The notes under the pieces are model-generated. The model was not told the DNA's origin, ran no database searches, and saw nothing but the letters and a program-made list of their open reading frames with translations. Both the position numbers and the translations under genes were made by a program. Source: Lentinus brumalis (taxonomy: Eukaryota; Basidiomycota; Agaricomycetes; Polyporales; Polyporaceae). Taken from it: a stretch of DNA of 64,000 bases. Position 1 is the first letter of the stretch; each line of letters starts with the position of its first letter. Below are positions 33,363 through 46,564 of the stretch, piece by piece. The stretch lies in NCBI GenBank assembly GCA_001792895.1, contig MARA01000006.1, positions 496,001-560,000 of the forward strand. The letters are read 5' to 3'.

Positions 33363-35596
33363 CTACCACATCGACATGGCCAGGAACAATGCATCCTTCT
33401 TCGTCCGAATGAGCTCTCTAATCTGTGCATCGGTCGAGCGCGAGACGCGCCCCAGATCGAATACGTCCTCGACCGCCCGTCGCAGAGTGCCGTCATGCAG
33501 CATATCCTGCCACGCGCCGTCCCTATCATTCGGCCCAAGGTTTTGCTGGACCAGTGCATAGCTGATGAGGAGCTCGGCCTTGAGTGATAGCGTCAGCGCG
33601 ACAGAGGCCGCGTCCGACTTGCTCGCACGGCTGAACAGTTCGAGCACGTCTGATGTCGAGATGGCAGGGTACTTTCGTGCAACGGAAGAAGCTCCGTCCG
33701 CACCTGTGTCCTGTGTGTTTGGCGTAGAGGGTTGGTTAGAAGCACCCAGGGCGCCGTTTGCGCCCGCATCCGCATCCGCGCTCGTGCTTGCGCCCGCACT
33801 AGCATCTACGGCGGCATCCGTTGTCGTCCGTGTGCGCCGCCGGGGCTGGGCTCGGGCACGCGCCTGTGGTTTGGGCTTTCCGCCCATCGTATGGCTACCA
33901 CCCAGCGCGTGTCTGCACAGCATCACCTTGAAATGCGCGATTGTCTGCGTGGGGGCAGCGACGAGAATAGATACGAGAGTGTGTCAACGGAGGATGATGA
34001 AACGCGCGTGGAGACAGCGTTCAGGAACATGTTCAAGTCGAGAAGGGTCGTTGACGTCAGGTTGATAAGCTGCAGGGTAGAAAGAGGGCGCAATTGTCAG
34101 CGTGCTGCCAGGCGAGGATGCCGGCAAGGTGCGATCTGGTATGGGCAGATACTCACCAAAGAAATGAGACGGACGCCGAGCGATCGCTGAGCCTCGCCAT
34201 CCTGGAGGAGGGCATGAAACGCCACATCAAGCGGTATCTCTACGTCCCAGCGCGGCGTGTTGTGTGCGCGCGATGGAGGTATCTGACTGAGGAGCAGGGG
34301 CGAGTATAGGACTAGATGCAGAATCAGTTGACCCAGAACGCCACAAAGCTACCGAATTAGCAGCCTCACCTTGCCCAGCGCGTTCCACAGCAGCCTCGTC
34401 CTTCTCAAAAAGAGCCAATAACCAGTCGAGGACACTCCAGGCGTGGTCTCCGACTGGCGCGGGAGTGTCGTTGTCCTCATCCTCCCATGCGTCGTCACCG
34501 TCATAGTGGCCGCGTGTTGATCGCCGACTTGCGGGCTTCCGCGGGCTGGACATCATGTCACTGCCGCTACGTTGGATGAAACCTTCCTTGAGAATCTCCC
34601 AACAGCAACGAGCGTTTTGGAGACGAAGTGCCTGCTTGGCGATGTACGAGTCCTCTTCCTCTGTGCGATTGTTCAAGCCTAGGCTTGGATCATCTGGATA
34701 GCTGGGGACCGCGCAGGCGAGTGATTCTGGCTTGTTGGTGCGGGAGAGCTTCTTGAGTAGGTTATGCGCGGAGGCAACTGCTTTCGGAGTAGGTGCCAGA
34801 GAAGACTTGTGCCGTCGCGAGAGTACCTTGCTTGGACTTCCAGGCTCAAGTTTCATTGCTTCCTCTTCGAGTTGATCCTCGATGGATGGAGGAGGATATA
34901 GCGCGATGTAGATGAGCTGCCGTATATGCGCCCTGATGCCAGAGGTGCGGTCAGTCAATACAGGTATTGCCGAACGTAGTGCGCGATCCCGTAACGAAGA
35001 TGACAGGCAACGTGCCCTCACAAATATAAGCATTGAAAACGGAGGCGCGCCGATAGGCGGCCATGAATGATGACCAGCTCCATGCTGCGGTCTGCGCACG
35101 ACCGTGTGCACGGCGAAAAGACATTCCACACCAGTACTAGCCCATGGACCTGTGAGATTCACTAGTCGCGTATGACAGCAATAACGCTTCTTCCACGACT
35201 CGTATGTATTTTGCGCGAATGTGTACAAGTCGTGGATGGTCCCTTGCGTGATCGTCGAAGAGGTCGAAGACCCATTGCGTCGCGTGAACGAACAAAGCGT
35301 GCAACACGACTGTCGCACCACAAGCCGTGGATAGTAGTGATACACGCCGTGTTGGTATACTGCCCATCACATAACCTCCTTTCCACGTCCATAACCACGG
35401 AAGCTGACAGAGCGGCCGAATGCACTATCCAAATAGCCACTCACGGGAACGGTTTGCATTTGCGCGACGTAATCTCGTCAAGCACGAATATCGCGGCCTC
35501 ATATTGCCCCTCTTCAAAGTTCGTATCCACAAGGTTTCGTTGGTGTATGGTCAGCTCGCGCTCGGCTGGAGCGAGAGACGGGTGCTTGATCGCCAT
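33363..35596 (-). CDS. unrecognised multi-exon protein
   Basis: No family recognised. Start chosen at the ATG at 35596 (MAIKHPSLAPAERELTIHQR), followed by FEEGQYEAAIFVLDEI. An intron leads to IRQLIYIALYPPPSIEDQLE. The long exon down to about 34375 includes LRLQNARCCWEILKEGF, an acidic DDAWEDEDNDTPA stretch and HAWSVLDWLLALFEKDEAA. The following exons give LISLLINLTSTTLLDLNMFL. The last exon is Ala/Arg-rich (KPQARARAQPRRRTRTTTD), then YPAISTSDVLELFSRASKSD and a helical end, IRTKKDALFLAMSMW, with a stop at 33363. The continuous helical content and consistent splice sites support one gene. No membrane segment. Confidence 0.6.
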
Positions 35597-36015
35597 AGTC
35601 TTTTGACGCGCCAGAGAATGCAGAATGAGACCGATATGCGCGACAGATACACAGTGTATATCACAGCGATGAAGACAGGAAGGAAGACCAGGGTGGGAGG
35701 CGGCTGCAGAGGAGGAAGCGCTGTGGCCGAACGTGGTCCTCGGTCACATCAAACGCGTCCAGTCACAGCGTGTCGTAGACGAGGGAGAAGTAGCATAGAA
35801 GTCGTATGATACAGTTATGTACAGAAGCTCGAGAGAGTACGGTACAGAGGAACCATTAAGACATTAGGCATTGCATAGCGCGAACTCACAGAACCCACAA
35901 AGAAAATGTTACACATAATACAGACGTGAACGAGGACCACATAACAGCAATGAGCGATGCAAAATCATAGCGAGCAACAAGAAAGAGGCAAGAAAAGGTA
36001 TGAGGGGGGCATTGA
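35597..36015. other. intergenic, no feature seen
   Basis: About 420 bases between the start of one minus-strand gene and the end of the next. Nothing recognised. Confidence 0.4.
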
Positions 36016-36827
36016 TCAGGAGGAAGGAGGAAGGTTGAGCTTCGTGTAGTCCTTGAATGGGATGGTCGTAGAAGTGGGCGAGCGGGCTTGGCACCCTTGC
36101 CACCACCCTTACCACCACCCTTGTCGTCGCCGCCTCCTCGGTCTCTCCGGTGCGGGTGGTACACGCCGAATGCCTGGGATATCTCCCCCTGTGGACGCGA
36201 GCCGTCGCAGTAGCAGCACTGACAATCCGGCTGCCCTGGACCCTTCATCGGCATGCCTTCCAGGATCCATTTCATGTGGAGGAAGAATTCCGCCGGAGAC
36301 CGGAAACGGTCAACAAAGCGGGAGCCTGTGCAGTCGAAACCCGTGAGCGAGTGATCACAATGTCGCCGCAAGTCCGTGTGGCTCACCAAAGAGGTAATGA
36401 TCGGTTCGGGGATTGGCAGGGTCGCCCTTCTTGTGTATCCACAGCTTGTAATGCTTAGGATAGGCAGCAAGAATGAATGTGTCGGGAGAGGCAGAGACTG
36501 GCATGGGTGACACGTCGGCATGGTGTATGACGACAAACGCGACAAGACGGAAGACGTACCTGGTATACCTTTCCTGCGCATGTCCTCCTTGACAACATGT
36601 ACCCACAGGTACTTTCCTATCCTCTCCCTCCAATACTTGTCTTTCGCGGGATCCGCGTCCTCATAGAAGTTAACCAGCCCTTCCGCGTCGCGGTAAGATT
36701 GTCGTCGACGCGGTTCGAAGGCTTCGGCGTCGGTGCACCGCTCGTCCTGGTTAGGAATGATGTACACCGTCTTCTTGTTAGGATGCAAATCAGCAGAATA
36801 ACGACGGGTCTTGATGAGGGTCTCCAT
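36016..36827 (-). CDS. Clr2-like (cryptic loci regulator 2) N-terminal-domain protein
   Basis: Start METLIKTRRYSADLHPNKKT. Exon 1 has NFYEDADPAKDKYWRERIGK and YLWVHVVKEDMRRKGIP. An intron leads to KHYKLWIHKKGDPANPRTDH then YLFGEPH, and the last exon has RFRSPAEFFLHMKWILEG with CQCCYCDGSRPQG. The FRSxxEFxxHxKWIL...CxCCYC block and the YEDxDPxxDKYWRxRIGxYL block are characteristic of the Clr2 family; Clr2 is a heterochromatin silencing factor of the SHREC complex in fission yeast. The C-terminus after a Gly/Lys repeat (GGGKGGGKG) was not resolved; one frame ends at 36016 after FKDYTKLNLPPSS. Likely a nuclear chromatin protein, shorter than fission yeast Clr2, so only the N-terminal domain may be present. 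Confidence 0.6.
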
Positions 36828-37683
36828 TCCTCGCGTATAACACGACTCCGGGGACAGGGTGTGGTGGTGGTTGGAGCAGAAGGAGTGAGGGGTGGCCTCT
36901 AGACAATTGCTAAGGAAAATCCACGTGGGAACAAAGCTAACTTACTGAGGGTATCTGACGTAATCGCGGCCTGAGATGAGTGAGTGCTTACCAGCGCTTA
37001 CTTTCTGCCAGCCTGGTACAACGGTTATATGGGTGAGGAGCAAGTCTTAAATTCAACCGCCATGCTCTATCATGTCCATACTTTAGACTCGCCAGCCAGT
37101 CCGCAAATCTTTCCGTGTTTCTCGAACCCGACTAGCATGTGGCACGCATGCAGAGGGTTAAATGTTGTCAACCACGACCCAGTGGCCTTCGTTTGCTCCT
37201 TGGGCGGCGAATAGCGAGGAATCTCAGAAAACAAACCTACAACGCTGCCCACGACAGTACTTAATCAGGGCAACGGAAGTGCACTCTCAATGGCTCGAAA
37301 AACTTGTTCGCTTGCGTCCGACCTTCACGCTATGTAGAGCGGCTTGACGTACGAGGGATTGGAGAGATAATTACTTGACTCCGCGACTCGGGCCAACAAA
37401 GGGTACTCACTGGCCTTCCGGGACATTGAGCATCGGGAGTACGAGGCGACTCACTGCACGTTGGCCAATAGGGTGATACGCGTGCGGCATCGGGTGTGTG
37501 CTCCTACCAGCGGCGTCCGCGCAATTGGAGGGTCCTTCTTATGCGATTTTCATATATATCAGGGAGGCCACCTCATGAACATCAAGGTTGAGGAATGTCT
37601 GCTAGCATCCAAGGAATACTGATACAGCGATGACTACGAATATAGCATATACATGCTGCTCAGAAACCTGTCGAACGCGAGGC
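36828..37683. other. intergenic, no gene seen
   Basis: About 850 bases. Likely the promoter of the Clr2-like gene plus the 3' side of the protease gene. No repeat or RNA gene recognised. Confidence 0.45.
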
Positions 37684-39047
37684 TTAGCTGATTGAGACCC
37701 CTATCATAATGCTCTGGGACTCACCGTTGGGCGCAAAGCCCATGCGCTGGTTGCCGACATCCCAAACCGAGTAGTAGTGCTTGAGCACCGAGCCACCCAC
37801 AAGGTCGAGGCCATCGAAGGCGTTGATGAGCGTCTGGCACATCGAGGGATCGCTCTTGAACGGCCCAACGTTGAGCTCGCTGCTCGGGATAGTCAAGTTG
37901 AAAGGGGTGCCTTGCTGCGACACAAACGTGAGGTCGATCACAGCGGGGAGGCTGCCGATCTTGGCGCAAGGAAGACCGTATGCCCCTGGCTCCGCGCTGA
38001 AGGGCTTGATGTCGGAAGAGATGAGCGCATACATCGCATTCGTGGTGGAGGTGGAGAAGAGAATGTTGGAGGTCCCAGAATCGAAGATGATGCTGCGCCG
38101 CTGCTTCAGCACAGAGGTGGTCTGGCCATTCACGGTGATCTGGGTGGATTCAACCTCCCAGTCTCCGCTGCCGACCTGGTTGGCGAATGTGAGGTTACCT
38201 GGTGAGAGGCCTTGTCAACGAGGACCGCAATAGACGAGTAAGCGACGAGCCTCACCCTTGAACTTCGTATTGTCGATGCCACCGACGAGCAATTCGGCGT
38301 TTCCGACAGCATTGGGCGTCAGGAACAAACTAAACAGAGCTGCCGATGAAATCAGAGTCCGCGGCAGACAAACCATTGACGATCCACTTACAGGGCAGGC
38401 CCTCCTTGACGAGAGCCGCGAAAAAGCCCTGAGCACGGGATCCCATGCCCTGGATACCGAGGAATGGGTCGACATTGAAGGCGGGAGTTTGGTCAATGAT
38501 GGTGAACAGGGATACGTTCTTCGCGGGAACGCCGCCGACAGTGACAGTGTCCGTGCCAGAACGAACGGTTAACACATAGTCATTGTTCACCACAGGGTCT
38601 ACCCCGACGCCGGTAGCGAAATCGAGGGTGGTAGTGCGGCTGCCGCGCACAAAGGTCGAACTCTTTGCAGGGTCGAACTTCGGAGTCTGAACGCACGAAG
38701 TGCATTCGGTGCTCACAAACTCCAGTGAGGAAGAGCCCGTGTCGAACACGACGCTGACGTCCTGAGGAGGAGTTCCCACTGGGATGGACGCGGTTATGAT
38801 GTGCCGTCGAGGCTAGATAGGGCCCTCGTGACGTACCAGAGATGTTCCCGAACCACTGCAAGTCCGTACCGAGGAAGAAGTCGTCCAGAGGCACGCTGAT
38901 TGCAGAAAGCGCACGCCTACGGAGACCCGAAGATTGCCCTCTCGGAGTCTTACGTGACTGCAGCGTAATCGGCACCGGCTTGGGGGAAGCAGACACCTCG
39001 GACGAGGCAACGAGAGCAAAGAGACCAAGGGTGAGAGCGGACAACAT
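37684..39047 (-). CDS. secreted A1-family aspartic protease
   Basis: Pepsin-like endopeptidase acting outside the cell or in the vacuole. The start MLSALTLGLFALVASSEVSA is a signal peptide. A propeptide-like basic segment (RKTPRGQSSGLRRRALS) follows, then exon 1 ends at 38837 and exon 2 begins at 38779 to restore NISVGTPPQDVSVVFDTGSS. The two catalytic Asp are in FDTGSS and IIFDSGTSNILF; the flap region, PFLGIQGMG, and ELLVGGIDNTKFKGNLTF are typical. The last exon has MCQTLINAFDGLDLVGG, VLKHYYSVWDVGNQRMGFAP and two Cys that can pair. The final residues are uncertain: the frame stops at 37684, or an intron at the GTGAGT after GFAPN could add a tail. N-glycosylation sites are present. Confidence 0.94.
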
Positions 39048-39133
39048 CCTCGAACCTGAGGTTGCGGAGAACGCTGCGAGTGCGTCGGAGGGAACGGGAA
39101 GGCCCTTGAAGCCCGTGGGGCAAGTCCGAGTTA

Positions 39134-39140
39134 CTTATAT
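39134..39140 (-). promoter_or_regulatory. TATA-like box of the aspartic protease gene
   Basis: ATATAAGTAA on the minus strand lies about 90 bases upstream of the ATG at 39047, the usual spacing for fungal TATA promoters of secreted enzymes. Confidence 0.5.
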
Positions 39141-40420
39141 CCCCGATCCAAAACTCCAGCGTTCTGTTGCGGCTGTCAGCTCGGACTCAACGACGATGGA
39201 CCGATGGAAGCATGGATTGATTGTAGGGAAGCCGGCGGTACTCACAGCCCTCGTCGAGTTGCCCACAGATCGACATACGCGAGCCAATACAGGACATCAC
39301 GCACACAATTCGTCGCGTGTGACACACGCGTGAGCCAGAGCGGTGAAAGAGAAGCTATGGAACCATGCGCGTGTGGGTGCAGGTGGCTATTCCTGCATTG
39401 AACAAGTCAGATGGCGATTGGAAGCGAGGCCCGTCCGCATGGAGAGGGCGGCCAAGTCGGGCTTATAGTCGCCGGAGCTTTGAAATGTCGCCGCCACAGA
39501 GCGGGCAGCGCGAGGGTCGTCGAGATGTGCGCTCGAGATGGGTATTCAGAAGAACATGGTCGTATGGGTGGAGATGATGGAAGCATGGCACCCAGGCGCC
39601 CGGGCCGAGTGCACTGGCAGGCGGCTCAACTAGGCTGCTACATCACACTATCATGTCCCCTCCCAAGTCCTCCGATCGATATTTGATCCACGTATCTTGC
39701 AAACATCGGAGGCCTGAAATTGCGTCGTAGTGTGCCATCGCTTTCACAACAACTTCAGGCTGCAGTTGCGGTCAACTTGTAAGCGTTCGCAGTACGTACA
39801 TTCAATCTCGGCCGAGTCTTTCAAACTCACCGGAGACCGCTCAAGGTAACCTCAAACAAGTACGGAACAGCTCGGTCTGCCCTGTGTACCTGTGGCCCGC
39901 CCTGTGAAACGCGAACTCCATGAAGCCGCCAGTATAACCGCTAACTCTTCGCTCGCGACGCAGCGGGCTTCGGTCAGGCTTGTGGTCATTCCTACATGCT
40001 GATGATCAAGCTGCATAACCTTGACAAATATGTGTCTAATCTAGGGCCAGCAATGGGCCTTGGATATACGAACGGTGAACTTTCTGAAACTCAGTGCGCC
40101 GCAAGCATCATGAGGTTAAGGTAAGTACGTACAAGTCGAGTCCTGATGTACTCCACCATCTGAAACGCGAACTCTCTCTACGTATAATGTACCATGGTGC
40201 AAACCTGCTCCAGTACGCACCGAACCAAGTACGTCTTGTACTGTGGTGGGGGCATCTAGCCACCTCCACTTTTGTACAACGACTGGGTACCACTCGGTGT
40301 GGTTAACGACGCATGGCTCAGAGCGACATTCAGCCCGCCCGCGTCATACGTGTTGTCCTCAACAAGGACGACCATTAGCGGCCTCGCTCGGGGCCGCACC
40401 AAATAGTAGTGTTGTCATCC
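39141..40420. other. intergenic, no gene seen
   Basis: Nearly 1.3 kb upstream of the protease gene with only short frames. The GC is patchy and no repeat was recognised. Confidence 0.45.
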
Positions 40421-41025
40421 CCATTCGATACTCCTTTGAAGAGCGCCACCCGACCATGCCCGCTTGCGCCAAGTTTCAACGCCGATCCGCTACACGCCGA
40501 CGCCGCCGAGCCGAAGTTTTGGGGCGGCGAAGAGCGGTACCAGCATGGCAACGGCAGTAAGAGCGGGCATAGGACCTCATCACGAAGGGGCAGGGCGACT
40601 ACGTCTTCGACCTCAGGAAGAAGTCCTTCAATACGACCCGGAAACCGGAACCTATAAGCGTGTACGAGTCGCCCTGGGGTATGCACATAAACCTGACAAT
40701 GGCTTCAGGACGTGTACAATTCGTGTTGTTGAGTCCTTCTCCCATGGCCAGCTGATGCACAACTTGTACCCTCATCGCAGGTATCTCGTTGTTAGAGGAC
40801 ATCTTGCACGAGGAGAAGGACTGACATCCAGGCTCTCGATCTCGTCCAATTCCACACTTCGATAGCACTGGCGAGCCGCACATCCTCAACTTGGCCGAGA
40901 ATGCGAGCGCAAGCATACTCGCAGTCGACATCATTAGCGAGGAGTCGACGCATGCAAGCGAAGCGGCCGGAGTTACAAGACTCCTCGCATCGATGCAGTC
41001 CTATGTGCCTTGGCCCCTTGTCTGA
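40421..41025 (+). CDS. possible gene or gene remnant, unrecognised
   Basis: I do not recognise it. The only convincing pieces are one reading DLITKGQGDYVFDLRKKS (about 40571-40630) and a final exon reading GEPHILNLAENASASILAVD then IISEESTHASEAAGVTRLLA, with a stop at 41023-41025. Frames between them are interrupted, so this is either a multi-exon gene whose joins I could not solve or a decaying copy. Confidence 0.3.
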
Positions 41026-41574
41026 CGACGAGATCTTCTAATAATGAGAGGGTGCTGCGGAACCTTGTCACGGTCGGACTTGCCTTCACTTGGTTTGAGT
41101 ACATTTATGGTGTATTGCAAGCGAGCGTGTGAGGTATGTAAACTACTTGATAATGCAAAGAACAAGCCGCGAGGTACGTACGCAACGAGTATGAATGGCG
41201 GTGAGCTAAGGCGAAGGAACGCCCCTGTGGCAATAAGATACGCTGAAGAACACTGAAGCAGGTGTCGGGGGTGAAAGAGGAAACAGAGCACAAAGAGAAA
41301 GATGATGATGCTACGTACGGACGGTCCTATGTGAAGCAAGAACGCTGAAACGCTAAAGATGCTATGTAATGCTAAAGTACAGTATGCTATGCTGCAACGT
41401 CTCGGAAGAAACCTCAGGGCTATGGAACCGGAACCAGACAGCTAATCTAACGACCTGCCCCCCTCTCTGGCTGTGCGCCCCGCGACAAGTATGCTGGCCA
41501 CGACATCCCGAAAGCCGCGACGATAGCATGCATCGACAGCGAGAATGATAGCACGACGAATGGCGGGGACCATA
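41026..41574. other. intergenic, no gene seen
   Basis: About 550 bases between convergent gene ends; nothing recognised. Confidence 0.45.
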
Positions 41575-44271
41575 CTAAGGCTGGAGGATGAGCTGCGCGC
41601 CGTTGAGCGACGAGATGACCTCGACGTGGCTCTGATTTCCGGACGGACGGGACCCGCGGGATGGACGTGGAGGCACGCCAACCCACCCACGCATCTCTGA
41701 GCTCGAGATGAGGTCGTACTCCAGACATCTGCCACTGGAATCGGCGGCATCGGAGGCACCGGAGGATGTCGCGTTGGGGAGGAACAAGCGAACCTTATGG
41801 TTCTTCGTAGCGCCCGATGTCGGCGACGAAGGAGATGTGGAGGACGAAGACGTGGCGTCATCGGTGGTTGTGCTGCTGCTGTTGTAGTCGTCGTCGTCGC
41901 TATCGTCTCCGTCGTCGCCATCCGAGCCATACTGCTTGTCGAAGCTCGTGCCGTCCCAGGTCAGGACGTCCGCCTGTGCGAACATGGTGTTCACGTCGAA
42001 CGTGCCCGCATAGCGCGAATCCAGCGACACCCGCGCATTACCAAGGTTATTGATCGCATGAAGTCGGAAGTTGGTATCGGCGGAGCCTTCCTCGTGCGCG
42101 ATGTCCATGTTCAAAGGGGCGTTGAACGTCTCGGCATACGTGAGAAATTGAGGACCTCGGGGATAGTATACCTCATCCACGTCGGAGTCGGAATCAACAC
42201 TGTCCGTGGAGTTCGCGGGCGGTGGCACATATAACGTGACATTTGCGTTCAGGACACTACAAATGTACTGCATCAGCTCTTAGTTCTGAAGTCCACTCAA
42301 GCAAGCATACCTGTTGCCGGTGGTCAGATGCATGAACGTTGGTGCCCGTACATTCCCATCGTTGTACAGGTGAGCCTCCACGTTGATCGGCCTGATAAAC
42401 GGACGCTGCGTCAGCACAACGGTGCGAGGGAAGGAAGGAGGTACATACGCAGACACCGTCTCCAAGGACAGCTGCTGGGAAACTTTGAATTTACCACGGA
42501 TCTCCGCTGAGGAAGCCTTGACCACAGCAGATGCCGCTTGTATTGACTGCGGGATCTTCAGTAAAAGGCACACGCAGCAGCATGCATGAATAGTCGCACC
42601 TCGACGTAGACGCCAGACATCGCCCCCCGGAGATAAAGTTGTCGAATGTGACCTGCGGGTCGAGCTGGTTGTATGTATGCTGGAAGTGCGGGAGATGGCA
42701 CAGAAGTTGGGGGATGTTGCGTGGGGACGTGCCATTCTGAGGGATCAGGAGGGTGATGTTGAAGATTAGGGCGTCGGTAATACTGAGGTTCTGAGGAGCC
42801 TGCAATGGTCGATGAGAGATGTGGAACAGGCAGACCACGAGTGGCGGACTTACAAAGACATATAGTCCACTACCCTGACCGTTCTCCATGAGGCAGACGC
42901 TAGTCGATTCGCTGAGCTTCTGACTTGAGTGGTGCATGGTGACATGCACTAGACCGTCGGGTTCGGAGACGTCGTCGTTGACAGCAACGAGGAGCGAACC
43001 AGCAAACTGGTTGAGGTACGACGCATTTGTTGCGTATGAAATATTGGTGTTGAGGAAAAGGGACCCGTTCGCAGGCAGATGATAGTCCAGTCTGTTGGAA
43101 GGTGTTAATGACGGATACGACGGAAGAAGAGCTGCAAATCCCTCTTCGCGAAATGACAAGATGACATCTCCTGAAACTGCCTCTAGACGCACAGCGGATG
43201 CAAGGCACTAGTCTCAATCCCAGACGGCAGGGATGGTCAAACAACGAGCAGGCAAGCAACAGAGAGAAGACCAATTCATGACCGAATCTGTAGAAGGGTG
43301 GGGGATGGTTATCTGCCTCGACAGTGGCTCTGTAATGCGATGCGTGCGCGAAGTCACCTGCGGTCGTTGAACATGCTCGGAGAGACAAGCAGCGCATATA
43401 TGCACCTCCTCGTACGCAGTCTAGGATTGGCTGTGCACATGTCGACAGAACGCGAACAGCGCATAGGAACATATTGTTCAGAAGGCTAGTGTCAGGCCGT
43501 GCGGGGGATTCGACATGCTGAGCATGACGCATCCCCGAAGGCCTATACACCAGTCACGGATCCACATTCTACGTTGTGTCCCGTTCGTCCCCTTACCCGT
43601 TTCCTTGCCTTGTCTGGGATGAGGCAGGGTGCGGCTCAAAACGGCTGGCTTCTAGACTACGAGGTGAAGTCTCCGCAGAGACGTGCACTCCCGGGGGGTC
43701 ATGCGCGAAGGGTCGAGAGGAAACCTCTGCAGATGCGAAAGGTACGTACTCTGAAACAAACATCGACCCATCTGGTCTATCCTTCACGTTCCACGAATTG
43801 CAGGACTTCGCTGCTGATATCCGTAATGGTGCGTCGCCCAGGTTTATAGTCGTGGGTGGTATGGGGCTGTTGTCCTCCCATGGCTGGTACGGACTCGACT
43901 TCATCGTCACTTTCCGCTTCAATTTCTGAAACGGGGTGACATAATTGCGTCGATATACGTTTAGTAAGAACGTGCGAGAATGGACGTACGACAACGAGAA
44001 TAGGGATGCCAATAACAGAAGTCAAGACGAAGTATACGACAAGCGCAATTATTGTGTATTTCTTGCATCTCCGCCTGCGGGTCCGCTTCCTTTGGATATC
44101 AGGATAAGAAAGGGTTGTCGGCTGGAGCTGGGCCTGAGAGGCCTCGTAGTCGGGGAGGGAGGGGGTAGGGGTGTGCACACGGGCTACGGGGTAGGAAGTC
44201 GAGGCTTCAGCGACGAGCTTAGGGCCTTGGTGGGCGTCGTCGTGCTTGTCGAGTCCATCGAGCAAGATCAT
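41575..44271 (-). CDS. single-pass membrane protein with large extracellular domain
   Basis: No named family. Start MILLDGLDKHDDAHQGPKLV. The N-terminal part is cytoplasmic (SLPDYEASQAQ), followed by a basic stop KRTRRRRCKK and one membrane helix, YTIIALVVYFVLTSVIGIPI, so type II orientation. An intron restores KLKRKVTMKSSPYQPWEDNS. The large outer domain contains many N-glycosylation sites (NGSLFLNTNISYATNASYL, FNITLLIPQNGTS), two segments with beta-rich look, and ends with a Ser/Thr/Asp-rich part (SDGDDGDDSDDDDYNSSS) and QSHVEVISSLNGAQLILQP. Several introns (for example about 43082-43150 and 42790-42850) split it. The layout suits a surface or secretory-pathway protein. Confidence 0.65.
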
Positions 44272-46557
44272 GGCAGAGAGACTATGAGCTGAGTGGCATG
44301 GAGGACTCCAGGAGGACTCTGAAGGCGGAGAGAGAGGCTTGGGTCGGCCGAGCGCTCATTCTCTGGCGTGAGTGCGCCCCCGCCGTTCTCGGCTGTTTCC
44401 GACCCTCTCCCTCCGCCCTCTGCTTTCTCAGACCATCGCCCAGGTTTCCCAGCTGCCTCCGCATGGCCTCTCCGCTCCCTCTCCGCCTCGCTCTCCTAAG
44501 TACTGTCGCCGACGTCGTCCACGGCCCCATCGCGCCTCTCATGCGGACATTCATGGACTCATTCGGTTCTCCCGACCCCGTCATGACCGGTCGGGTTCAC
44601 GACGCTAGATCACCCAGGCTTGCGCTGAGAGGATGACGCTAGTGGGAATTAGATGGGAGCGTTACAAAGCTCAGCTTCACCGACGCCTTGGTATCATGGT
44701 GTACCGTTCCGTAGGACAGCTCGGACGTTGTACGTTACGGCAAGGAGTTTCAACAATATGATCCCTGAGATAACCGGTACTTCAGAGGCAGACTCAGACG
44801 CATTGGTCGGACGCATCTGGACCGGACTGGCAGGTGTGTCATGTATCGTTTCTGGGCCAGTGGCAGTAGGACGTCTCCGAGCACCGGCTGGGTTGTTTTG
44901 ACCGAGGTGTGCAGCTTCTATGCTCTTCCACTCACTCACCAAATCACTTCAGCGGCCCTTCCTGCGTCGCACGGATGTCGGATGGCAATGCCACGGATAC
45001 AGGACGGATGAACCGCCCAGTATGTTGATGTGCGAGCAATCGCCGGTGCAACACAAAGGTTGCGAGGACGACGACCGGTAAAGATGTAGACCGGACAGTT
45101 CTACTAACAGCCATGCTCTATGCTCAGTCTGATTCCTTCCGACAGATTCCTCCCGACAGAACGGCTGTAATGTGAAGGGGAGACGGAAGAACTGGATGGC
45201 CCTGCAGGAATGTGCTACATAACTCGCGAATTTGAACGATAGGTGAAGCATCATGAGCTCAAATCGAGCTCCATCTCCCTCGACGTCCTTCGACGCTCCT
45301 TCAAGGTTCGTGGTGGCATGCCCTGCATCGAACCACTGGAAACGGGGAACGCACTCCGCGTTACATACATAGAGCGATCCATCATCTCCCTGAGTCTCGA
45401 CTTCGAATGCTCACATATGGTGAAACAGCTTGCGTCGGCTTCTGCGGATCGACCGACGTGATTGCTCAGAGTGATGCTACGAGAAACAGTGTTGTTTGCA
45501 TGGTTGCATGGCTGCTATATAAGAATTCACCGCGACGGTTTTGCGACATCGATTGCAAGGTCAGCACTATCTGCGATCACGAATGCACTCACCGGCGTAG
45601 CAGTTCAAACGTTTAACGTTCAGGCTGCATCCTGTCGAAGTCGCCTGTCACACCTCTCGCCTTCGAGATCTTGAGACACTGACAGTCGCCCTGCATCCCT
45701 ACGCCAAAGTATGTTGGTACACCGGGCGATTGAATCAAACCGCCGCATCTGACGACATGTATCGGTCCCAGCGAGCGAAAATGGCGACCACATCGTTGTC
45801 GGTCTAAAGATGCTCTGGCTGAGGATGAGAACAGAGGAGAAAAGAGCGATAGCACGGGATGTATTCATGGGAGGAAAGAACGTCAAGTATACGCGAACTG
45901 ACCGCCCGCCCCTTGACCTGTGACCCGGTGCATCTCGCAGCTCCGTCCAATTGACATTCCCCGCACTGTCGAGACCACACCTGTGCGATCGGCCGACGAA
46001 GTCGAGAAGGCGGCGTCGCGTGAGACAGTACCTCAGAATCCACGCCCATCGCGGAAAGACAAGCGTTGGCACCACCAAAAGCGATAGGGTTTCGTCGCCA
46101 GGCCAATGAGGGAGATCCTAATCCGCAGAGCACGTCCAGAGATGTCGATAGAAGGCAGCCGTATTCCAGATTCTTGCACATGCACCGGTCAGCAATTCCA
46201 GATTCCGTGGCAAATGACGGTCGCAATTCCAGATAGGCCAAGGACCGACGGTGATGGAGCGAAGTCAAGCAGTGCGTCGAGGCCCAATGAGCAGCAGAAC
46301 ATATCCGCATGCGGGGCATTGCGGGCGACTCTCGCGGGCGTCTTTGCATCCCGCCTCTTGCCATTGGCCTTGCTCGCGAGAAAAGCGGTCTTCGTCCCCA
46401 TCTTGCACGTCCCCGGCGACAGGCTCTGCGACAAGTATCAGGACGACGTGTAAGCATGCGACCACACTGGCGGGGGACGCGGAGGGGCCACGCACATTTT
46501 CCGGGGGCAAGTCAGAGAGCGTCGATTGCGTGATCACTTCCTCACTCTTCCTCATCG
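44272..46557. other. long stretch without a supported gene
   Basis: About 2.3 kb. Frames such as the 217-codon minus-strand one near 45804-46457 have no domain, mixed composition and no supporting splice structure. I see no repeat, transposon end or RNA gene. Confidence 0.45.
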
Positions 46558-46564
46558 TATAAAG
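46558..46564 (+). promoter_or_regulatory. TATA box of the ATP sulfurylase gene
   Basis: TATAAAG sits 126 bases before the ATG at 46684, preceded by a CT-rich stretch and followed by a CT-rich leader, typical of a highly expressed basidiomycete gene. Confidence 0.55.

Noticed and set aside
45804..46457. 217-codon minus-strand frame between the membrane protein and ATP sulfurylase genes
   Set aside because: Arg/Ser-rich mixture with no domain, no splice support and overlapping frames of similar length on the other strand.
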